Assembly (NCBI RefSeq): GCF_014279815.1
Contig: NZ_CP047941.1
Location: 1,860,001 to 1,924,000, forward strand
DNA length: 64,000 nt
Reading direction: 5' to 3'
From: Synechococcus sp. NOUM97013
GTDB lineage: Bacteria; Cyanobacteriota; Cyanobacteriia; PCC-6307; Cyanobiaceae
Position 1 is the stretch's first letter. Every line of letters begins with the position of its first letter. Positions 1 through 7,360 of this stretch are shown here, piece after piece. Below the pieces are notes generated by a model that saw only the letters and a list, made by a program, of their open reading frames with translations, was not told the DNA's origin and made no database searches. Made by a program: the position numbers and the translations under genes.

Positions 1-248
1 CGCTCCCAGCCGATCCTTTGCAGATTCATCCACATTTCAATGCCGAGGTGGCGCAACATCCGCTGCCGGCGAATGGGCTGGCCGCGTCGCTTCCCCAGGC
101 GGTACGTCGACACCAACACGAACTGAGCATGGCGTGTTGGCTGATCGGGCTTGATCTGGATCATCAGCCCCTCATGAGGATTCACCAACCAGCCTTCACC
201 ACCAGGCTTCTCCTCGAACTTGGCGAAATCGGGCTGGCGTTTCCACAT
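1..248 (-). CDS. DUF1651-type small protein, C-terminus cut by window edge
   Basis: The minus frame reads MWKRQPDF, then EGWLVNPHEGLMIQ, then a basic stretch with RRQRMLRHLGIEMW and finally LQRIGWE at the window edge. The GWLVN...W...R-rich...GW pattern matches the two other copies here, at 4348-4620 and 63121-63396. I assign it to the DUF1651 family of marine picocyanobacteria, whose function is unknown. The frame stays open upstream of the chosen ATG at 248, so a longer N-terminus is possible. The 3' end lies outside the window. Confidence 0.7.
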   Translation of the reverse strand, partial: MWKRQPDFAKFEEKPGGEGWLVNPHEGLMIQIKPDQPTRHAQFVLVSTYRLGKRRGQPIRRQRMLRHLGIEMWMNLQRIGWE

Positions 249-479
249 CCTGTGATCCTGGCGAGGATGCCGTTTCAGTAGGGAAATGCTGGCGCCATCA
301 CCAAGAAGAACCGATGCGTCGCCTCGCGGGGAGAGCGTGGTGTCATCAACTGCTCACCTAAGTATTTCCACTCCTTGTGCCGGGCGAAGGGCTGTTTATC
401 GTTCGACAGTTGTTTGTTCGTCAGGCGACCTCTCCACTGCAACAAGCCCTAGGCCAGCAGCAGTCGGAAACGCCAATCA

Positions 480-626
480 ATGACTGACCTCACATTGAGC
501 ATTTCAGCGGCACTGCGCGATGCGCAGCTCCAACGCCTTGAAGCGTCGCTGGCGACCAAGACGCCAACCAAGCCTCAAGCCAAAGCACCCTCCAACAACG
601 ACAAGGGATCGTCAGCACGCGGCTGA
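480..626 (+). CDS. small hypothetical protein (48 aa)
   Basis: A short frame starts with ATG after a GGAAACGCC stretch and encodes MTDLTLSISAALRDAQLQRL followed by a Lys/Pro/Ala-rich tail with TKPQAKAPSNND. The first half is a plausible amphipathic helix and the tail looks disordered. No family is recognised. It stands alone between two minus-strand genes. Codon use is ordinary for the region, but length alone does not prove expression. Confidence 0.45.
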   Translation: MTDLTLSISAALRDAQLQRLEASLATKTPTKPQAKAPSNNDKGSSARG

Positions 627-745
627 TCGATCCAAACCGCTCGCATCCCTTGATCAAACCAAGCCGTGCAGCAATCGCGCTGTCGGTCGCAACCCCAAAC
701 GAGGCCGACGTCCATGACAGCGGTCTTGCTTGGGGTTTGCATGAC

Positions 746-979
746 TCATTTCTTTCGGCAGTAGCCAGCGCCGACGTTCATCCAACCGCTCGGGCAGGCC
801 TCACCGTTGGTGAGCTTCATCTCGTAGTAGATGGGGGACACGCAGGTCGTTTTCAGCGTGTTCACATAACCGAGGGGGCATTGGTCATGACCAGGTGCTT
901 TCGGAATGCGTTTCTGAGCGAGCACCTCAGCCGGCGCCAGCAATGTCAGGCATGCAAGCCCCACCAACCATTGAGTCAT
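746..979 (-). CDS. small secreted Cys-rich protein
   Basis: The protein begins MTQWLVGLACLTLL and has a hydrophobic core and an AEVLAQ cleavage-like site near residue 22, so export is likely. The mature part of about 55 residues has four cysteines (CPLGY, CVSPIYY, CPSGW, YCRKK) that could form two disulfides. The frame extends upstream to 1060, but those residues lack coding character and would bury the signal peptide, so the ATG at 979 is preferred. No function is known. Confidence 0.65.
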   Translation of the reverse strand: MTQWLVGLACLTLLAPAEVLAQKRIPKAPGHDQCPLGYVNTLKTTCVSPIYYEMKLTNGEACPSGWMNVGAGYCRKK

Positions 980-1150
980 CAAACCCTCGAAGCTATGGAT
1001 AACGCAGAGCGTTGCATACCCACTGCGGAAAGGCCAGCGGGAGCTGACAGGTGACGGCAACGCGCTGAACAGTTGGTATCAGAGGCCACGGTTGAGACGC
1101 CGCATGCGTCGGTAATTTTGATGTGTCGAGAGAATGACGCTTCGCGCGTT

Positions 1151-1175
1151 GGGAGCCTGAGGGGGCTCCTTTTTT
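1151..1175 (+). terminator. rho-independent terminator with no gene in front
   Basis: GGAGCC at 1152-1157 pairs with GGCTCC at 1164-1169 and is followed directly by six T residues. The T run lies only on the plus-strand side. The nearest upstream gene, ending at 746, is on the minus strand, so no protein gene uses this signal. See the findings for a candidate small RNA. Confidence 0.75.
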
Positions 1176-1253
1176 ATGGGTGGACACCACACATCCTCAA
1201 GAAGCCAGACCTTTCATCGCCAGCTAAGAAAGAACTGTGTTTCCGGCGGTGAG

Positions 1254-1496
1254 ATGGTGAACGGCAAACTCATGATCGCCGCCCTGATTTTGGCGCTAGG
1301 CATGCCAGCGCTGGCTCAGAGCAATGAAGAACTGCTCCAGGAGCGCCTGATCACTCCAGCCCTCTATGAACTCCTCACTCGCAATGGAGCTACGACCCCT
1401 GAAGCAAGAACCCGCGTGATCGTTGAAGCCTGCCAAGCGAATCAATTAGGTCCCGATGTCTGTGATCGCCCGCGCCGACGTGATCCAGGCTGGTAA
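1254..1496 (+). CDS. small secreted hypothetical protein (80 aa)
   Basis: The protein starts MVNGKLMIAALILALGMPAL and has an ALAQS cleavage-like site, giving a signal peptide of about 22 residues. The mature part (NEELLQERLITPALYELL...) is mostly helical, contains two cysteines (EACQ, DVCD) and ends RRRDPGW. The start is placed after CGGTGAG rather than at the upstream ATG at 1176, which overlaps the terminator tail. No family is recognised. Confidence 0.6.
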   Translation: MVNGKLMIAALILALGMPALAQSNEELLQERLITPALYELLTRNGATTPEARTRVIVEACQANQLGPDVCDRPRRRDPGW

Positions 1497-1618
1497 TCCT
1501 TGCAGCCTGGCCATTCCACAGATTTTCAGAACAACAGCCTTAAGGAAGCCAACCAGATTGGGACCTTGACGACTGCAGCAACTCCTTCTGAATGATTGTG
1601 CCCCTTTGACACTCAACC

Positions 1619-1768
1619 ATGACTGATCAAAGAATTGAGCAACTGCTGCAGGAAGCGGAACACCACCTGAAGAAACAGAGCTGCCGCGCAAGATATGAAC
1701 GCTCCGTGATTCGCCTTCCCGACAGCCGTCGGAACATCTGGCTCAAAGATGACGAACGGGTCGCATGA
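1619..1768 (+). CDS. small basic/acidic hypothetical protein (49 aa)
   Basis: The frame encodes MTDQRIEQLLQEAEHHLKKQ, then SCRARYERSVIRLPDSRRN and IWLKDDERVA. The N-terminal half is a strongly predicted amphipathic helix and the rest is highly charged. The regular charge pattern and good codon use argue for a real gene. No family is recognised. It could be a nucleic-acid-binding or protein-binding peptide, but that is a guess. Confidence 0.5.
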   Translation: MTDQRIEQLLQEAEHHLKKQSCRARYERSVIRLPDSRRNIWLKDDERVA

Positions 1769-1894
1769 AGCCCCTGCGGCAGAAACCAGTCCTGGGTCAA
1801 ACCATTGCGATTCACCGAGGATTGCTTCGACCAATGGCTTGTCCCTATCAATGGCTCCCTTCAAAGGAGACCACTGTTGAGACATCCACCAAAA

Positions 1895-2062
1895 TCACAA
1901 AGGAATTTCGGCTTCGATATCCCAACCCTCTTCAGACAGTTCATCAACCGCTTTCGCTGCCTCTTGGGCGGGGACATGAACGAGAAGAAACTCCTCGTCT
2001 TGATTGCAATAGATCCTGGTTAATCCGATCACAGCGGGGGCTCCCGGGTGTCGACACCTCAT
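1895..2062 (-). CDS. small hypothetical protein (45-55 aa)
   Basis: The minus frame contains IGLTRIYCNQDEEFLLVHVP, then AQEAAKAVDELSEEGWDIEA and EIPL. This has a beta-strand then helix pattern typical of a small compact domain. Two starts are possible. The ATG at 2062 overlaps the TGA of a 31-codon upstream frame as ATGA. The GTG at 2032 has a GGGAG sequence about eight bases upstream. The ATG span is given here, but the GTG may be the true start. No function is known. Confidence 0.5.
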   Translation of the reverse strand: MRCRHPGAPAVIGLTRIYCNQDEEFLLVHVPAQEAAKAVDELSEEGWDIEAEIPL

Positions 2063-2298
2063 CCAAACCAATCGGGGTCAACCCGACAAGGTTTGATCAG
2101 CGATCTCTGGTGAAGGCCAGGAGACTGCATCATCGACACGCTTATCCGGTCCATCCTTTCCTCGCGAGGGATGGTCACGACAGCCTGATGGTGATTCAAG
2201 ACTGACCGGTGCTGGAGGCGAACAGCATCACAAGGGCTCAGAGCAGGACTCAACCGCCGACGAAGCCCTTGCGATGCGCCCTTGGATGCGATCGTCGC

Positions 2299-2571
2299 TC
2301 AGCTTTGGGAATACGCCGTGATCACCGTGCTCTCGATGATGTGCCCAGCTCCAGCAATCATCGCTTTGTTGTCTTCAAAGAGTTTCTGAGCTGCTCCCAC
2401 AGGGGCTTGCTGAACGGCACAGACCTTGGTGGGATCATCTTTGCTCACGCCACGGAACAATGATTTGAGACCAACCGATTCATGCATCTTGGTCACATCC
2501 TCACTGTCGTAAATCGCCGCCCACTGTTCAAACGGCACGCTCAGGCTGAAAGTCCAGACGGTGGTTTCCAT
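2299..2571 (-). CDS. DUF3764-like protein
   Basis: This 90-residue protein starts METTVWTFSLSVPFEQWAAI and ends TVITAYSQS. It contains SEDVTKMHESVGLKSLFRGV and a KDDPTKVCAVQQAP segment. The layout resembles the small marine cyanobacterial family annotated as DUF3764, possibly a ferredoxin-like (dimeric alpha/beta barrel type) fold. It has no signal peptide and should be cytoplasmic. The family name is from memory and moderately certain. The biochemical role is unknown. Confidence 0.65.
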   Translation of the reverse strand: METTVWTFSLSVPFEQWAAIYDSEDVTKMHESVGLKSLFRGVSKDDPTKVCAVQQAPVGAAQKLFEDNKAMIAGAGHIIESTVITAYSQS

Positions 2572-2618
2572 GACTTAAAACAACGGCAATGCCAGTCAAT
2601 CACTGTGGCGGAATTGCT

Positions 2619-2693
2619 TCAACGCACCAGCACATCCGTATGCGTGGTGAACATGCCAATCACGGTGAATGCAATCAGAAGAGCGCAGGCCAT
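2619..2693 (-). CDS. possible 24-residue membrane peptide
   Basis: The minus frame starts MACALLIAFTVIGMFTT and ends HTDVLVR. That is a single hydrophobic segment with a short polar tail, the form of a one-helix membrane peptide. It sits between the DUF3764-like gene and the cupin gene, all on the minus strand. No convincing ribosome binding site is visible. At this length it could be chance. Confidence 0.3.
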   Translation of the reverse strand: MACALLIAFTVIGMFTTHTDVLVR

Positions 2694-2781
2694 GGGGTGA
2701 AGGTGGTGTGGGGGGGTCTCCCCCGTTGATGTGCACACCCTCTCGAGAATCGAGGCTTCAACCGATGGCCTGACGCAAGGA

Positions 2782-3207
2782 TCAGGCAGCGATCTTGACG
2801 CCCTCTTTGGTCACCAGTTCAACGACTTTGGCCATATCGCCAAGATCCTTCTCATTGGCCTTGAGGCTCTTGAACACAGCCTCCACCCCACCCGGACGGG
2901 CGACCATCAAGTACTGGCAGGAGTCACCATCCGGAGTCGGAGCGTGAACGGTTCCCGCTTTGACGAGATAGGTGCCACCGGCGGGGACAATGGTGGCTTG
3001 ACCATCCACATTCAGGTTCAACGCACCCTCGAGCACGACATAGGTCTCATCCCAGTCATGGGTATGCGGAGGTTGACCAACACCACCCGGTGTTTTGAAT
3101 TCCGCGACGCTGTATTGACCATCGGTTTGATCAGCCGTCAGACGCAGGGTGATGCAGTCGCCTAGCACATTGCAGACCTCAGGCTTGTTGCTGGAAAGAC
3201 CGAACAC
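2782..3207 (-). CDS. cupin-domain protein
   Basis: This is a 141-residue single-domain cupin. The first metal-binding motif is visible as HTHDWDETYVVLEG and the second conserved region as GTYLVKAGTVHAP. It lacks a signal peptide. Small cupins of this size are often metal-dependent enzymes or sugar/ligand binders; nothing here identifies the substrate. The ATG at 3207 gives MFGLSSNKPEVC, a sensible N-terminus. A second, unrelated cupin is at 35942-36379. Confidence 0.8.
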   Translation of the reverse strand: MFGLSSNKPEVCNVLGDCITLRLTADQTDGQYSVAEFKTPGGVGQPPHTHDWDETYVVLEGALNLNVDGQATIVPAGGTYLVKAGTVHAPTPDGDSCQYLMVARPGGVEAVFKSLKANEKDLGDMAKVVELVTKEGVKIAA

Positions 3208-3392
3208 GGCATGGAGTCAAAAGGAACATAGAACCTATTCCCATTCCCGATAGTTTCCTGAATCCTCGGCGACGAATTCAGCGATTTGTTGTGGCTGTGC
3301 TGAGTCCGCCAACCAACAGCTCAAAACCGATCAGCTATACAGATGCTGGTCTCAGAGACTTCGCCATCACCAAAGGAATCGACAACGCCCGC

Positions 3393-3548
3393 TTAGATGC
3401 TGCTGCCACCTTGCCGCTGGAGCTCGGTTTGGCTGGCACCAAGGCCGAACGCCAGGTTGAAGCGGGTGAACACCGCGTTGGAGTCTTGAGCCAATTGCTT
3501 CTCGACATCGCAACATCCTTGATTGAGTACAGGATTGACGATGCACAT
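3393..3548 (-). CDS. small hypothetical protein (51 aa)
   Basis: The minus frame encodes MCIVNPVLNQGCCDVEKQLA, then QDSNAVFTRFNLAFGLGASQ and a short tail. Three cysteines lie in the first 13 residues. A plus-strand frame covers the same bases (3291-3569), but the minus version has the more natural composition. No ribosome binding site is obvious and no family is recognised. Confidence 0.4.
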   Translation of the reverse strand: MCIVNPVLNQGCCDVEKQLAQDSNAVFTRFNLAFGLGASQTELQRQGGSSI

Positions 3549-3634
3549 GGTTCTGTCGGTTACCAGTGAACAGAACAGCCATCGCAGAGAACAGCCATTG
3601 CCACCCACAAACGACAACTCCGGGTGAAGTACCT

Positions 3635-3811
3635 ATGGCTTGCGGTTGTGGCCAGCACTACACCGGGGTGAACAACCGCAATCCCATGATCATCGACACT
3701 GCCAATGCTCAGCCGATGGGCAGCCTGATCATCGAGGCCACTCACAAGCCCTTCCATGCACTGGCTTGCCCGCTTCGGCCGGCCACCGTGACCATCAGCA
3801 GAAAATCCTGA
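3635..3811 (+). CDS. small Cys-rich hypothetical protein (58 aa)
   Basis: The ATG follows GGTGAAG at normal spacing and begins MACGCGQHYTGVNNRNP. The remainder has one hydrophobic strand pair (MGSLIIEATH) and a third region with ACPLRPATVTI. The CGCG-H cluster at the start could bind metal, but that is inference. A competing minus-strand frame exists over the same bases and is less protein-like. Confidence 0.45.
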   Translation: MACGCGQHYTGVNNRNPMIIDTANAQPMGSLIIEATHKPFHALACPLRPATVTISRKS

Positions 3812-3860
3812 CTTGCGCTTGTGGTGGCAACGGACCTCACTGACTCAGCCATGTCACCAA

Positions 3861-3883
3861 AAAAAACCCCGCCATTGGCGGGG
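3861..3883 (-). terminator. rho-independent terminator
   Basis: CCCCGCC and GGCGGGG at 3867-3883 form a seven-pair stem with an ATT loop. On the minus strand it is followed by eight T residues (the A run at 3859-3866). It lies just past the stop codon of the 48-residue gene at 3915-4061 and fits as that gene's terminator. Confidence 0.85.
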
Positions 3884-3914
3884 CAGCATTGAACTGAACA
3901 TCAAAGCGCTGTAA

Positions 3915-4061
3915 TCAGCCCACGTTCGCAGAGAGCTTCACAGGGGAGAGGTGAGCGGAGGTGTAGTCGATACCTTCAGAATGCGCAGCAAAAACATGCT
4001 GAGCACTCTGGAGACGGCGTGCCTTGAGCTCTTTGGCTTTGATCAAAAGGAGGGTGTTCAT
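3915..4061 (-). CDS. small hypothetical protein (48 aa)
   Basis: The frame starts MNTLLLIKAKELKARRLQSA and ends HLSPVKLSANVG. GGTGG lies upstream of the ATG and a strong terminator (3861-3883) lies just downstream, which together support a real transcription unit. The N-terminal half is a basic amphipathic helix. An in-frame ATG at 4232 exists, but the added residues overlap the coding end of the neighbouring gene and lack coding character. Confidence 0.6.
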   Translation of the reverse strand: MNTLLLIKAKELKARRLQSAQHVFAAHSEGIDYTSAHLSPVKLSANVG

Positions 4062-4177
4062 GAAAACCACCGACAGCGTCTCAAACCCCGTTGCTTGTTT
4101 GAGATCGAACTGCGTCCCCAACCAGGGGACCAACGTTCCGAAATAATAAGACAAACACCTGCTCTCTGCGCAGATGC

Positions 4178-4348
4178 TCAAAACAGGTTGGGGTCGATGT
4201 TGGCCTTGGGGTTGAGCTTCAGAACCATCCAAAGCAGCATTGCCACGCAGGCCCGGTCATCGGCGCCGTAGTCGTATTTCCAGTCCTCCACCATCCCCGT
4301 CAGCTCCTGCTGCGCGTTGGTGATGAATTCATCGGTCCACTCCTCCAT
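4178..4348 (-). CDS. small acidic protein translationally coupled to a DUF1651 gene
   Basis: The protein is MEEWTDEFITNAQQELTGMV followed by EDWKYDYGADDRACVAMLLW and a short tail ending NIDPNLF, 56 residues. Its ATG overlaps the TGA of the preceding DUF1651 gene as TGATG, a classic arrangement for coupled translation. That overlap decides the start over an upstream in-frame ATG at 4378. It is acidic, whereas its DUF1651 partner is basic. An interaction between the two is plausible but unproven. Confidence 0.65.
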   Translation of the reverse strand: MEEWTDEFITNAQQELTGMVEDWKYDYGADDRACVAMLLWMVLKLNPKANIDPNLF

Positions 4349-4620
4349 CAGCACACGGGAGGTGAACAGCGGCGCCATCCCACTTTGAGCATGTTGTTCC
4401 AGACATCGATCGCATTGGCCTTTAACAAGCGTCGCCGGTAATGCGGCACCGGAGGCTGCGGTCGCATCCATTCGTAGATACGCAGCTCAACCCACTGACC
4501 ATGGCTCGTGGTGGTGTCGAGCCGGAAATGAACCAAACGCTGATCCACGCCATTCACCATCCAGGTGCCCCGGCCATGGTGACCGGAAACCGGCCCCCTG
4601 GAATCGCTTTGATCTTGCAT
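4348..4620 (-). CDS. DUF1651-type protein
   Basis: This is a complete 90-residue copy with GTWMVNGVDQRLVHFRL, then GQWVELRIYEWMRP, a basic RRRLLKANAIDVWNNML helix and a terminal KVGWRRC. It aligns along its length with the copies at 1-248 and 63121-63396, all sharing the GW-V-N opening and the final GW. The family is restricted to marine picocyanobacteria as far as I know, and its function is unknown. It is the first gene of a two-gene coupled unit. Confidence 0.75.
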   Translation of the reverse strand: MQDQSDSRGPVSGHHGRGTWMVNGVDQRLVHFRLDTTTSHGQWVELRIYEWMRPQPPVPHYRRRLLKANAIDVWNNMLKVGWRRCSPPVC

Positions 4621-4695
4621 GCAAGTGATTCTCTCCCTTGATCGGTCACCCAGATCACATTGCCCACGAAACTTGAGGGTGGTGATCGCGACGGA

Positions 4696-4890
4696 TCAGG
4701 ACGCCTCAATCTGAAGCGTCTGCTCCACCAGAACCCGAAACAACTCCTGCCTCTTGTACACGAGAAACTCCTGTTCTTCTGCAGCACCACCCGGCCAGTT
4801 ACGCAGGGCATCGCACGTGGTTTTGTATTCGAGCCTTAACGCCCTCAGGTCGTAGTCAAAGCTCGCGACGATGTCATCACCCATGGGCAT
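4696..4890 (-). CDS. small hypothetical protein (64 aa)
   Basis: The frame begins MPMGDDIVASFDYDLRALRL and continues as a charged helical protein with EEQEFLVYKRQELFRVLVEQ near the C-terminus. It could also start at the internal Met3. The alternating charged/hydrophobic pattern predicts long helices. It lies 75 bases upstream of the DUF1651 pair on the same strand, so the three may share a transcript. No family is recognised. Confidence 0.6.
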   Translation of the reverse strand: MPMGDDIVASFDYDLRALRLEYKTTCDALRNWPGGAAEEQEFLVYKRQELFRVLVEQTLQIEAS

Positions 4891-4994
4891 CAGCTAGCTG
4901 CCACTGTGTTACAAGACCTTCCAATAGCTTGACGTATCACAGGCGACTCACTTCTGAATCGCCAAACAATCGGCATGCCGCGACTTTGTCTCAG

Positions 4995-5022
4995 CAAAAA
5001 AAAGGAGGGTCCCACCCCTCCT
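4995..5022 (-). terminator. rho-independent terminator with no gene in front
   Basis: AGGAGGG at 5003-5009 pairs with CCCTCCT around 5015-5021. On the minus strand the stem is followed by eight T residues. The only gene in the next 500 bases upstream on that strand is a 27-residue frame at 5473-5556, too far for a normal mRNA end. This suggests a small RNA or a long 3' region. Confidence 0.75.
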
Positions 5023-5221
5023 CAGCTCGACGCATCTCCGGTTTTCTCCCGAAGACTTCGGCATTGTGACGGCTCACCCGCAAAGACTCAGTAGTGATAA
5101 TTACTCACTCACAAACCCGATCAACCGACCAGTTGTGCGCAGCGATGCACTATCGCGTCGCCAAAGCAACACGGCCTCACAAGCTTCAGTGCTCGAATTG
5201 ACCCGGCGTTGCCAACATCCC

Positions 5222-5467
5222 ATGCCAACTTGCCGCTCGCGCTTCACCCCGAATGACGTTGACCCGCTGTTTCATCACGTCAAAGCGGGGATGACGGTGA
5301 TCCTCCGCTCAAAAGACGAAAAAATCATCATGGCCGACGTGCGCCGCGTCAGCGACCACCAAGGAACCGCGTTGAACCCACCACTGTTTGAGGTGATGGA
5401 TGTGCATACCGGTGAGATCAGCTGGATCAGCGGCTACCAGATCACACATGTTGTGCCTGCCCTCTGA
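5222..5467 (+). CDS. DUF3104-like small protein
   Basis: This 81-residue protein contains HHVKAGMTVILRSKDEKII, then MADVRRVSD, LFEVMDVHTGEISWISGYQI and THVVPAL. The pattern 'VK-G-M-V-V ... W/MADV ... LFQV-VDTG-I-W' is that of the small cyanobacterial family I know as DUF3104, probably an SH3-like barrel. The ATG at 5222 is chosen because the 52 upstream codons back to 5066 have no coding character. Function unknown. Confidence 0.65.
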   Translation: MPTCRSRFTPNDVDPLFHHVKAGMTVILRSKDEKIIMADVRRVSDHQGTALNPPLFEVMDVHTGEISWISGYQITHVVPAL

Positions 5468-5472
5468 ATCCT

Positions 5473-5556
5473 TTATCCCAGCACCGGAGCGAGCATGAGA
5501 TAACCACCCAGACATCCCAAAATAGTCAGACAAAGTGTTGGAATTGTGAGCCCCAT
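5473..5556 (-). CDS. possible 27-residue membrane peptide
   Basis: The minus frame encodes MGLTIPTLCLTILGCLGGYL plus a short hydrophobic end (MLAPVLG). It is almost wholly hydrophobic, like a single-helix membrane peptide. A weak GAGAAC precedes the ATG. It is convergent with the DUF3104-like gene, whose stop codon is five bases away. Short length limits confidence. Confidence 0.35.
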   Translation of the reverse strand: MGLTIPTLCLTILGCLGGYLMLAPVLG

Positions 5557-5769
5557 TCTTGTTCTCTACACGACACAGTCCATTGTCTAGGGCAATTCAC
5601 ATCCGCCAAGGTGATTTCGCAAAAATACGTATCCAAGCGACCACGTCTCGCAATCACGCCGCAATCAAAGAGGCTCACAACCAACCAACCAGTTCCAAAC
5701 ATTTAGGCATTAAGGCTTAGTCGCCGAAGGAATAAAAAGGGCAATACTCATCACACTCGTGAAATCTGC

Positions 5770-5862
5770 ATGGACAAATTGCACGTCAACGTTGCTTTCC
5801 TTGGCGGAACTGTGGTCTTGGCCGTCATGATTACCACCTTCATGGTGAAAGTGGCCGCCTGA
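5770..5862 (+). CDS. possible 30-residue membrane peptide
   Basis: The frame encodes MDKLHVNVAFLGGTVVLAVM, then ITTFMVKVAA: a short polar start, one membrane-spanning helix and a Lys near the end. This is the usual form of small thylakoid or plasma-membrane peptides in cyanobacteria, though it matches no photosystem subunit I recognise. It lies upstream of the RlpA-like gene on the same strand. Confidence 0.45.
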   Translation: MDKLHVNVAFLGGTVVLAVMITTFMVKVAA

Positions 5863-5933
5863 CCCCCCTAACAAAAGCCCGTGGGCAGTTCGCTGCTGGC
5901 TGGCTAGCTCTTGCGCAGGACTGCCAGCAGCGC

Positions 5934-6389
5934 ATGACTCTCCCGCATCGACTCGCAACCTTCAGCTGCGCCTTTCTGATCATGGGCGCCGTCGGCTGCT
6001 CCAGCGAACAAGCCACTTCCAGCCCTGAGGCGTCAGCAGACGCCTTAGCGGTGCAGGAGCAACAGCCAGAGCAGACGCAAGCGCAATCGTCCAAGACCGT
6101 GGAAGGACGCGCCTCCTGGTACGGACCAGGGTTCTACGGACGCAAAACCACCAGCGGCGAAGTGCTGAAGAAAGGCACCATGACGGCGGCACACAGCAGC
6201 CTGCCGATGGGCACCGAAGTGAAAGTGACGCGCACGGACACGGGCAAAAGCGTGACGGTCGTGATCAATGACCGCAAGCCGTTCAAGCCGGGCACCGTGA
6301 TCGACCTGGCCCACGGTTCCGCGGTGGCACTGGACATCGACGATGACGGCACGGGCCCGGTGCAGATCGAAGTGATCAAACAGCCCTAA
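5934..6389 (+). CDS. rlpA: RlpA-like double-psi beta-barrel lipoprotein
   Basis: The 151-residue protein has a signal peptide ending in a lipobox-like AVGC, a Gln/Ser-rich linker to about residue 55, and a C-terminal double-psi beta-barrel. The hallmark segments are EGRASWYGPGFYGRKTTSGE, an AAHSSLPMGT stretch and TVVINDRKPF. RlpA proteins are septal or envelope lytic transglycosylases that cleave glycan strands lacking stem peptides. The usual SPOR domain is absent, as in many cyanobacterial members. Activity is inferred from the family. The GTVIDLAHGSA segment carries the expected conserved Asp. Confidence 0.8.
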   Translation: MTLPHRLATFSCAFLIMGAVGCSSEQATSSPEASADALAVQEQQPEQTQAQSSKTVEGRASWYGPGFYGRKTTSGEVLKKGTMTAAHSSLPMGTEVKVTRTDTGKSVTVVINDRKPFKPGTVIDLAHGSAVALDIDDDGTGPVQIEVIKQP

Positions 6390-6440
6390 GCCGACGCAGC
6401 GCCAACACCCTGACGATCCAAACCTGACCCTCAACGCCTG

Positions 6441-6644
6441 ATGCACCACGTGCTGCTGCTCGCCCAGTTGATCGGCTTTCCGGAGGCTGGTTTTCAGAAC
6501 TGGGTGGACAGCCTGGCGCCGGATGCCCTGTGCCAGGCCTTCCAGGACGGGTTGATTCCCGAGAGGTATCTGCCGGGGGGACGGGCTACCACCCCCTGTA
6601 GCAGCGGAAACGTCACGGACCCGATGGTTTACATCCCCCGCTGA
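6441..6644 (+). CDS. small hypothetical protein (67 aa)
   Basis: The frame starts MHHVLLLAQLIGFPEAGFQN and contains two predicted short helices and two cysteines. It begins 51 bases after the RlpA-like gene on the same strand. The C-terminal third (TTPCSSGNVTDPMVYIPR) looks unstructured. No family is recognised; it may be a decayed or lineage-specific gene. Confidence 0.4.
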   Translation: MHHVLLLAQLIGFPEAGFQNWVDSLAPDALCQAFQDGLIPERYLPGGRATTPCSSGNVTDPMVYIPR

Positions 6645-7183
6645 ATCTGCTTCTGGACGCCACCAGCCACAACTTTCCACTCTCCGCCGCTTCCGCCCGC
6701 AGGGCAATGAGCATGAACACCAGTAGGCAACATCCGCCGAACCGTGGAAAGTAGGTGCATCGAGATCGGAGGCGCTGATGACAGCCGACACTCCACCCCA
6801 GCAAAACCAAGAAGCAGTCTGACTTTTCGGCCCCCTGCTCCAACAGTTTCAAACGAATGGTGAAGTTGGTCCTTCGACAGGCAAGACCAGGTCCGCCACG
6901 TCGATCGACACTCCACTGCACCGTCCCAGGTGCCCCGGAGCTGCATCAACCCCACACCTGAACTCATGGCCCCAGGGACGCCCCAGCCAGTCGCTTCGAC
7001 CCCGACTTCAGATCACTGATTGAAGGGTTGAACCATGCATGAACGAGCGAGCGTGGCCGTCTCACCATCCGGTGGGGCGGCCATCTCCGTTCAAGCCGTC
7101 TTCCGCCTCCGTGCGTGACTCCGTACGTGACTCCGTGCGTGACCGCATGCCTGAAGCCCACCAACAAAGCCCTGTCGCCAGCA
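6645..7183. other. 539-base stretch without a convincing gene
   Basis: Several frames are open here on both strands, but none has protein-like composition throughout. One minus-strand segment around 6620-6720 reads like the start of a small secreted protein (LLVFMLIALRAEAAESGKLW) and then stops, which may be a gene remnant. A 12-base triple repeat lies at 7111-7146. Nothing else is recognised. Confidence 0.5.
7111..7146. repeat. three tandem 12-base repeats
   Basis: The unit GTRCGTGACTCC occurs three times in a row, with one substitution in the second copy and a changed end in the third (GACCGC). It lies just upstream of the small gene at 7184 and is not a multiple-copy array elsewhere in the window. 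Confidence 0.8.
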
Positions 7184-7351
7184 ATGACAGAACCACCGCA
7201 GCCCCGCAAACGCCGGGCGCTCACCTACACCGAGATGATGAATTCCGGCACGCAACAGCCGGTAGAGGAGCCCACCGAAGCGATGGAGCAAAAGAGGCCG
7301 CAACCGCCGACCTCCACCTGTAATGCCGATCAGAACGGCCAGGCTTGCTGA
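7184..7351 (+). CDS. small hypothetical protein (55 aa)
   Basis: The frame reads MTEPPQPRKRRALTYTEMMN then a Pro/Glu/Gln-rich tail with two cysteines. The basic RKRR cluster followed by a short helix suggests a small nucleic-acid- or protein-binding peptide, but this is only inference. A start at 7115 is possible in frame but would include the 12-base repeats. It is convergent with the secreted-protein gene at 7361. Confidence 0.5.
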   Translation: MTEPPQPRKRRALTYTEMMNSGTQQPVEEPTEAMEQKRPQPPTSTCNADQNGQAC

Positions 7352-7360
7352 ACAGCTGTT

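Noticed and set aside
2711-2724. G-rich/C-rich hairpin considered as a terminator
   Set aside because: The stem is followed by no T run on either strand.
3291-3569. 92-codon plus-strand frame upstream of the Cys-rich protein
   Set aside because: The overlapping minus-strand 51-residue frame has better composition. The plus version has no ribosome binding site or recognisable feature.
6045-6791. 248-codon minus-strand open frame
   Set aside because: Most of it is antisense to the RlpA-like gene. The rest lacks coding character.
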